In this document: one piece after another, positions 57,896-64,000 of the stretch
How the letters are laid out: each line of letters opens with the position of its first letter
Numbering within the stretch: position 1 is the first letter of the stretch
Origin: Vibrionales bacterium SWAT-3
GTDB lineage: Bacteria; Pseudomonadota; Gammaproteobacteria; Enterobacterales; Vibrionaceae
Direction: 5' to 3'
DNA length: 64,000 nucleotides
NCBI GenBank assembly: GCA_000169995.1
Contig: AAZW01000021.1
Coordinates: 1 to 64,000 of the forward strand
Notes under the pieces: model-generated
What the model was told of the DNA's origin: nothing
What the model saw: only the letters and a program-made list of their open reading frames with translations
The model's database searches: none
Translations under genes and position numbers: made by a program

Positions 57896-59488
57896 TTAGT
57901 GACCACCAGAGATCACAGGAGCAACCGCTTCACCGGTACGCTGAATGATCCAACCTGCGTCATAAAACCATGCTGTCATCGGTTCAACAAAGTATACGAT
58001 GCCTGCAAGGCCAACCAGTGCTAGTACGATAGTGTATGGTAGGGCCATGATTACCATGCGGCCGTAAGACAGTCTAATTAACGGCGCAAGTGCAGACGTT
58101 AATAGGAATAAGAACGCAGCTTGACCGTTTGGTGTTGCAACTGAAGGTAGGATAGTACCTGTGTTGATAGCAACAGCAAGCAGGTCGAACTGGTCGCGAG
58201 TGATAATGCCTTCAACCAACGCTGTTTTCACTTCGTTGATGTAAACCGTACCTACGAACACGTTATCTGAAACCATCGATAGAACACCGTTGGCTACATA
58301 GAATAGGGCAAGCTGAGCGCCTTTATCTTCAACGTGAAGAACCGCATCAATTACTGGCTTGAATAGTGCTTGGTCGATGATTACTGCAACGACAGCGAAG
58401 AACACAGCAAGAAGCGCAGTAAATGGTAGCGCTTCCTCAAAAGCTTTACCCATAGAGTGCTCTTCGATTACACCTGTAAACGCAGTCGCTAAAATGATAA
58501 CTGAAAGACCAATTAAACCAACTTCAGCAACGTGAAGTGCCAAGCCAACGATAAGCCAAACTGCGATTGCACTTTGAACCCAAAGCTTTGCAACATCTTG
58601 TTTAGTTCGGTTTTCACGTTCTTTGTTGTCAAACTCAACTAGGATTTGGCGAACGTTGTTTGGCAGCTTTGCGCCATAACCGAATACTTTGAATTTCTCG
58701 ACAAGCGCACAAGTTAGAATGCCGCAGAAGAAAACAGGCAGTGTTACTGGAAGCATACGAATAATGAACTCACCGAATTCCCAGCCTGCTTGTTTAGCGA
58801 TAACTAAGTTCTGTGGTTCACCGACCATAGTCATTACACCACCTAGCGCGGTACCTACACCAGCGTGCATCAGTAGTGAACGTAAGAAAGCACGGTAGTC
58901 TTCTAAGTCTTCACGAGTTAGCTCAGAGATTTCCTCATCGTGAGTATGGTCGTGTGCAGAGTTAGAGCCTTTGCCCGATGCTACTTTGTGGTAGATCGAG
59001 TAGAAACCCACTGCCACGCTGATCACAACTGCGATTACAGTCAGTGCATCTAGGAAAGCAGATAGGAATGCTGCTGCAACACAGAACGCAACAGAAAGCA
59101 TGATCTTAGAACGAATGCCAAGCAGTATCTTCGTGAAAATGAACAGAAGAAGTTCTTTCATGAAGTAAATGCCGGCAACCATGAATACTAATAAGAGTAA
59201 TACTGGAAGGTTTGCTTGCAGCTCATGATAAACCATTTCAGGTTTGGTCATGCCAATCGCAACGGCTTGAATTGCCAATAAGCCACCCGGTTGGAGAGGG
59301 TAGCACTTGAGAGCCATAGCTAGGGTGAAAATAAACTCAACCACCAATAGCCAGCCCGCAACAAATGGGTCAACTAGGAAGAAAACAAACGGGTTGATGA
59401 TTAAAAAGGAAATGATGGCAAGTTTATACCAATCAGGAGCTTTACCAAGGAAATTCTTGATAAAAGCGTTTCCGAGAGACATCGGCAT
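57896..59488 (-). CDS. nhaB: Na+/H+ antiporter NhaB
   Basis: A 530-residue inner-membrane antiporter with about twelve helices (for example [25 protein letters not shown] read in parts, and [19 protein letters not shown]). It exports Na+ in exchange for protons. It is divergent from fadR, the same pairing as in E. coli. Confidence 0.96.
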   Translation of the reverse strand: MPMSLGNAFIKNFLGKAPDWYKLAIISFLIINPFVFFLVDPFVAGWLLVVEFIFTLAMALKCYPLQPGGLLAIQAVAIGMTKPEMVYHELQANLPVLLLLVFMVAGIYFMKELLLFIFTKILLGIRSKIMLSVAFCVAAAFLSAFLDALTVIAVVISVAVGFYSIYHKVASGKGSNSAHDHTHDEEISELTREDLEDYRAFLRSLLMHAGVGTALGGVMTMVGEPQNLVIAKQAGWEFGEFIIRMLPVTLPVFFCGILTCALVEKFKVFGYGAKLPNNVRQILVEFDNKERENRTKQDVAKLWVQSAIAVWLIVGLALHVAEVGLIGLSVIILATAFTGVIEEHSMGKAFEEALPFTALLAVFFAVVAVIIDQALFKPVIDAVLHVEDKGAQLALFYVANGVLSMVSDNVFVGTVYINEVKTALVEGIITRDQFDLLAVAINTGTILPSVATPNGQAAFLFLLTSALAPLIRLSYGRMVIMALPYTIVLALVGLAGIVYFVEPMTAWFYDAGWIIQRTGEAVAPVISGGH

Positions 59489-60128
59489 GTTAATACTCTT
59501 TTATGTTGATTATGAATAGACAAGCAATACAACATTTTGAGAATCGAGCTATAGAAAGTGTTAAAAACTATAACTAACAGTGACTTAGAAAAACTACATT
59601 CCATGTAACGTTCTGTGGTCTTGCCAAGTCACTCCCTTAGAAACTCAAGCACTGCTTATTTTTGAGCGCAACTCTACTCTTAGATAACATTTAGTCAACA
59701 GGAAAAGCCCTGTAGCACCTAAAATACCTCTTTTTTGTGTGAGAAACGCGATCAAAGTAGCGGAAGCATACCACTTAAAATGTGATAAAAACCGACTAGA
59801 ATCAATATTTCAGCGAAATGATTGAAATTTACAGAATAAAGACGGTTTATATATGATTATTACAACTTAATATTGCAATTTGATAGCTTTGAAAATATGA
59901 CCAATGTCGTTGATTTTAAATTGAATTTATTGTGTTAATTATTTGTTGAAATGCTGATTTATATAGACTTGCTTTGCAAACCTTGGACGGAAACATGAGC
60001 TTAACTTTAGAGCTTTAGATCTACTTGTGTTTTGGGGGAGTAAAATTTTTGAGGGTGTTTCCGCTCGCCTTTACTAGTGGTATGATGAGTAAATTAGAAG
60101 AAAATAATTTAATTGGATTGAAGTGTAG
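59489..60128. other. Divergent promoter region nhaB / fadR
   Basis: 640 bp without a gene. AT-rich, especially 59770-59990. It should hold both promoters; no operator is recognised with confidence. Confidence 0.4.
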
Positions 60129-60968
60129 ATGGTCATTAAGGCGAAGAGCCCGGCAGGATTTGCAGAAAAGTATATCATTGAAAGTATTTGGAATGGCCGT
60201 TTCCCTCCAGGTTCTATCTTGCCAGCAGAGCGTGAGCTTTCTGAGCTAATTGGTGTTACACGTACTACGCTTCGTGAAGTACTACAACGTCTTGCTCGTG
60301 ATGGTTGGTTAACAATCCAACATGGCAAACCAACTAAAGTTAACCAGTTTATGGAGACATCAGGCCTTCATATCCTTGATACGCTAATGACGCTGGATGT
60401 TGATAACGCAAGCAAGATGGTAGAAGACCTGCTTGCTGCTCGTACTAATATCAGCCCGATTTTCATGCGTTATGCGTTCAAAGCAAATAAAGAGGCTTCA
60501 GAGCGTACAATCAGTAATGTGATTGAATCGTGTGAAGCGCTACTTGCGGCACCTACGTGGGATGAGTTCTTAGAATCTTCTCCGTATGCAGACAAAATTA
60601 AGCAAGCAGTAAAAGAAGACACAGAGAAAGATGAAGCAAAACGTCAAACGATCTTGATCGCGAAGACATTCAACTTTTATGACTACATGCTGTTCCAACG
60701 TTTAGCGTTCCATTCAGGTAACCAGATTTACGGTCTGATCTTTAACGGTGTACGTAAGCTCTATGATCGTATCGGTAGCTACTACTTCTCTAACCCAGAA
60801 GCGCGTCGCCTAGCGATGGAGTTCTATAAAGAGCTGTTTGTTATCTGTGAAAGCGGCCAACGTGAAAACTTGCCTTTGGTTATTCGTAATTACGGTATCG
60901 CAAGTGCACAGATCTGGAACGAAATGAAAACGACGTTACCAACAAACTTTACGGAAGACGACAGCTAA
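60129..60968 (+). CDS. fadR: Fatty acid metabolism regulator FadR
   Basis: A 279-residue GntR-family regulator that represses beta-oxidation genes, activates fabA/fabB, and is released by long-chain acyl-CoA. The N-terminal winged helix ([24 protein letters not shown], read in parts, about 35-65) is followed by the helical acyl-CoA domain. The length exceeds the 239 of E. coli by about 40 residues; Vibrio FadR proteins carry an insertion, here around 135-185 ([17 protein letters not shown] and following). Confidence 0.95.
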   Translation: MVIKAKSPAGFAEKYIIESIWNGRFPPGSILPAERELSELIGVTRTTLREVLQRLARDGWLTIQHGKPTKVNQFMETSGLHILDTLMTLDVDNASKMVEDLLAARTNISPIFMRYAFKANKEASERTISNVIESCEALLAAPTWDEFLESSPYADKIKQAVKEDTEKDEAKRQTILIAKTFNFYDYMLFQRLAFHSGNQIYGLIFNGVRKLYDRIGSYYFSNPEARRLAMEFYKELFVICESGQRENLPLVIRNYGIASAQIWNEMKTTLPTNFTEDDS

Positions 60969-61010
60969 TCTTTTTGGTTAACTTAGTCAGTTTCTAAAGT
61001 AAGAACAAAG

Positions 61011-61048
61011 AAAAGCGGCGAGATAATTCAATTATCTCGCCGCTTTTT
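61011..61048. terminator. Bidirectional terminator fadR / yehS-like gene
   Basis: Long stem AAAGCGGCGAGATAAT / ATTATCTCGCCGCTTT with loop TCA and flanking A and T runs. Confidence 0.9.
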
Positions 61049-61085
61049 ATTTATTAAGAGTCTGGTTAACCTGGTCGCTTGTTAT

Positions 61086-61565
61086 TTAACCCACGAACTC
61101 TTCTGAGTCTGGACGGTGAGTAAACTGAACGCCATTTAGGAAATCACAAAGCAATTGGTCTTCACATACTTTGTAGTTTTTGTTTTCAGGCTTGCGGAAG
61201 TAGGCACCAATTTCGTATTTGCTTAGGCTGATACCCACTACTTCTAATACATCGAGCACGTCTTCTGCTTTCATGTTCAATGCAATACGTAGCTTCATGA
61301 AAATCATGTTGTTGGTAAGTGCAACTTCAGGCTTTGGCTGAGCCCCTTCTTTTTTACCGCGCTTAAGGTTGATGAAACCATTTAGGAATACCGCTAACTC
61401 TTTGTCTTTCATCTTAGAGCATGACTTATCGTTATCCGCTTTTAGCCAGTTAATTACTTGGTCGTGGGCAACAGTCACATCCGCTTGCTCAATAGCTTTG
61501 ATGATTTGTGCGTTCTTAAGGTTTAGTGCGTGTTGAATACGACGCAAGATTTCGTTGTTAGTCAC
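61086..61565 (-). CDS. yehS: DUF1456 protein (YehS-like)
   Basis: A 159-residue protein made of two DUF1456 repeats, each starting NNEILRRIQHALNLK or NNMIFMKLRIALNMK and ending near CDFLNGVQ or AVFLNGFINLKRG. Soluble, helical, function unknown. It ends 38 bp from the bidirectional terminator and is 277 bp from metG. Confidence 0.9.
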   Translation of the reverse strand: MTNNEILRRIQHALNLKNAQIIKAIEQADVTVAHDQVINWLKADNDKSCSKMKDKELAVFLNGFINLKRGKKEGAQPKPEVALTNNMIFMKLRIALNMKAEDVLDVLEVVGISLSKYEIGAYFRKPENKNYKVCEDQLLCDFLNGVQFTHRPDSEEFVG

Positions 61566-61695
61566 AGAGGTGTCCTAAAAAGGTTTAGAGAGTAAAGTGG
61601 CTTCAAACGGCACATTGCTGTCGTTAACCTTGTGATACTTTACTTAGCATAGTTGACGGCGACTCTAACAGAGAACGCTGGTTTTCGGTAGATAT

Positions 61696-61748
61696 AAAAA
61701 ATCCCCGACGCTTATTAACTCTTTCAAGTTAAGTTACATCAGGGATTT
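61696..61748 (-). terminator. metG terminator
   Basis: AAATCCC at 61699-61705 pairs with GGGATTT at 61742-61748; on the minus strand it ends in six T. Confidence 0.65.
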
Positions 61749-61781
61749 GGCAATGAATGCTTTATCTGACAGACGCCAGAA

Positions 61782-63841
61782 TTACATTACACGCATACCA
61801 GGTTGAGCACCTTCGTGTGGCTCAAGGATCCATAGGTCGCTGCCGCCAGGGCCCGCTGCTAGGATCATGCCTTCAGACATACCAAACTTCATCTTACGAG
61901 GTTTTAGGTTTGCAACCATAACAGTTAGCTTGCCTTCTAGCTCTTCAGGTTTGTATGCTGACTTGATGCCAGAGAATACTTGGCGAGTCTCACCACCGAT
62001 GTCCAGTTGGAACTTCAGTAGCTTGTTCGCTTTTGGCACTTCTTCACATGAGATGATACGAGCAATACGCATATCAACCGCTGCGAAAGCATCAAATTCA
62101 ATCTCTTCAGCGATTGGCTCTTTGTCTAGCTCAGTTTGGCTTGCTTTTTCTTTCTCAGCTTCCGCTTTCTCTTTAGCTGCCATTTCTGCAGCTGCATCTT
62201 CTTTAGAAGACTCAATCATCGCTTCCACTTTCTTAGGATCAATGCGGCTAAATAGCGCTTTGAACTTAGTGATTTCGTGATCAGTTAGCGGAGTAGCAAC
62301 ACCTTCCCACGTTAGCTCTTCGTTTAGGAAAGCTTCAGTGCGAGCCGCAAGTTCAGGCATCACTGGTTTCAGGTAAGCCATTAGGACGCGGAATAGGTTG
62401 ATACCAACAGAAGAAACTTCTTGAAGCTCTTTCTCTTTACCTTCTTCTTTTGCAAGAACCCAAGGTGCTTTTTCGTCGATGTACTGGTTCGCTTTATCTG
62501 CTAGTGCTGTGATCTCACGGATAGCACGGCTGAATTCACGAGTTTCGTATAACTCACCGATACGCTCTGCAGCAGCAACGAATTCGTTGTATAGCTCTGG
62601 TTCTGCAAATTCAGCGGCTAGCTTGCCTTCGAAGCGCTTAGTGATGAAGCCAGCGTTACGAGAAGCTAAGTTAACAATCTTGTTTACTACGTCAGCGTTT
62701 ACACGTTGAGTGAAGTCTTCAAGGTTAAGGTCAAGGTCATCGATACGGCTGTTTAGTTTCGCAGCGTAGTAGTAACGTAGACATTCAGGGTCTAGGTGAT
62801 TTAGGTACGTACTTGCTTTAATGAAAGTACCTTTAGACTTAGACATCTTCGCGCCGTTTACAGTCACGTAGCCGTGTACGAATACGTTGTTTGGCTTACG
62901 GAAACCAGAACCTTCTAGCATTGCAGGCCAGAATAGGCTGTGGAAGTAAACGATGTCTTTACCGATGAAGTGGTAAAGCTCAGCGGTGCTGTCTTTCTTC
63001 CAGTACTCGTTAAAGTCTAGATCGTCGCGCTTGTCGCATAGGTTCTTGAATGAGCCCATGTAGCCGATTGGTGCATCTAGCCATACGTAGAAGAACTTGT
63101 CTTTTTCGCCTGGGATCTCGAAGCCAAAGTATGGTGCATCACGAGAGATGTCCCACTGTTGTAGACCAGACTCGAACCACTCTTGCATTTTGTTTGCTGT
63201 TTCAGCTTGCAGTGAGCCAGAACGTGTCCACTCTTTTAGCATGCTTTCAACTGAGGTAGATCGAAGAAGAAGTGCTCAGAGTCTTTCATTACTGGAGTTG
63301 CGCCAGAAACTGCTGACTTAGGATCGATTAGCTCAGTTGGGCTGTATGTCTCACCACAGTTATCACAGTTATCACCGTACTGGTCTTCTGACTTACACTT
63401 AGGGCAAGTACCTTTTACGAAACGGTCTGGTAAGAACATCTCTTTCTCAGGGTCGAAAAGCTGAGAAATAGTACGGCTAGAAATGAAACCGTTCTTTTTA
63501 AGTTCTAGATAGATGTGAGAAGCCAGTTCACGGTTCTCGTCGCTGTGTGTGCTGTGGTAGTTATCAAAGCTGATATCAAAGCCAGCGAAGTCTTTTTGGT
63601 GCTCTTCACTAACAGCAGCGATCATCTCTTCTGGCGTGATACCCATCTGTTGAGCTTTAAGCATAATTGGCGTGCCGTGAGCATCGTCAGCACAGATGAA
63701 GTTTACAGTGTTGCCACGTAGACGCTGGTATCGAACCCAGATATCAGCTTGGATATGCTCAAGCATATGACCAAGGTGAATAGAGCCGTTAGCGTACGGA
63801 AGCGCACAAGTTACCAAAAGTTGTCTTGGATCAGTTGCCAT
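61782..63841 (-). pseudogene. metG: Methionyl-tRNA synthetase, apparent single-base frameshift
   Basis: Two frames, 63236-63841 and 61782-63242, give one class I synthetase of about 686 residues. It has the HIGH-type motif ([13 protein letters not shown]), the zinc-binding cysteines (CPKC and CDNCGE), the KMSKS motif ([10 protein letters not shown]) and the C-terminal tRNA-binding/dimer domain ([19 protein letters not shown]). The break is at 63249-63250: adding one A on the plus strand gives LPQFESMLKEW, which matches the family. MetG is essential, so this is probably a sequencing error and the gene is likely intact in the cell. Confidence 0.93.
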
Positions 63842-64000
63842 ACTTAATAATTCGCTTTTTTGATAGGTATAAATTTGATTGGTAATACTACTTTATAACG
63901 TGTGATACGCCAAGGTATCAGACAAAGGATTCCCCTAGTTTTTTAGGGGTTCAGTCTTCATCTCGTGGGTGATAGCATAAATAAAAAAAAGGAGCCCCAA
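63842..64000. other. metG upstream region
   Basis: Presumed metG promoter region. A CCCCTA / TAGGGG hairpin is at 63932-63949. No gene in the remaining bases. Confidence 0.35.

Overview
The window looks like chromosomal DNA of a marine Vibrio. The evidence is gene order: luxO-luxU with an upstream qrr1 small RNA beside uvrB, the sodium-motor gene motY beside rnt, rnfABCDGE-nth, pta-ackA-yfbV, and nhaB divergent from fadR. The protein sequences look like the Splendidus/Harveyi part of the genus; the species is not resolved.

Layout. 1-2.1 kb: core genes (sodB, grxD, a DsbA-like thiol protein). 2.2-10.3 kb: an island with the three-gene signature of a gamma-mobile-trio (GMT) element (gmtY-gmtZ-gmtX, coupled by TAATG overlaps). 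Its one cargo gene has a HEPN-type RNxxxH motif and is split by an ISL3-family insertion. The island appears to sit inside the terminator hairpin of the neighbouring antiporter gene. 10.4-15.4 kb: antiporter, rnt, motY, an IS3-family element inserted exactly in the loop of the motY terminator, and a Fur-box-controlled DUF2753-like gene. 15.6-23.4 kb: gloA, nth and the rnf operon, whose rnfC has a long repeat-built tail. 23.4-31 kb: an AT-rich accessory block with a ToxR/VtrA-like regulator split by an IS256-family element (8-bp target duplication), its overlapping membrane partner, a secreted sphingomyelinase-like enzyme, a secreted protein with possible pore-forming character, and a small exported protein. 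31-31.5 kb: tRNA-Asn followed by two tandem decayed copies of its 3' end and terminator.

32-64 kb is mostly core: uvrB, the qrr1/luxO/luxU quorum-sensing node, yvcK, a molybdenum-cofactor riboswitch and moaABCDE, oppABCDF, a glutathionyl-hydroquinone-reductase-like gene broken by a 5-bp repeat, pta-ackA, yfbV, an orphan ABC binding protein next to a diguanylate cyclase, dusC, a frameshifted YecA/SEC-C gene, dsbB, nhaB, fadR, a YehS-like gene and metG. Two short palindromic MITE-like repeats lie at 46.6 and 57.0 kb.

The metG and YecA-like frameshifts each fit the loss of one base from a short homopolymer. Because metG is essential, at least that one is probably a sequencing error. The three IS insertions, by contrast, have clean target duplications and restore an intact gene or hairpin when removed in silico, so they are real.
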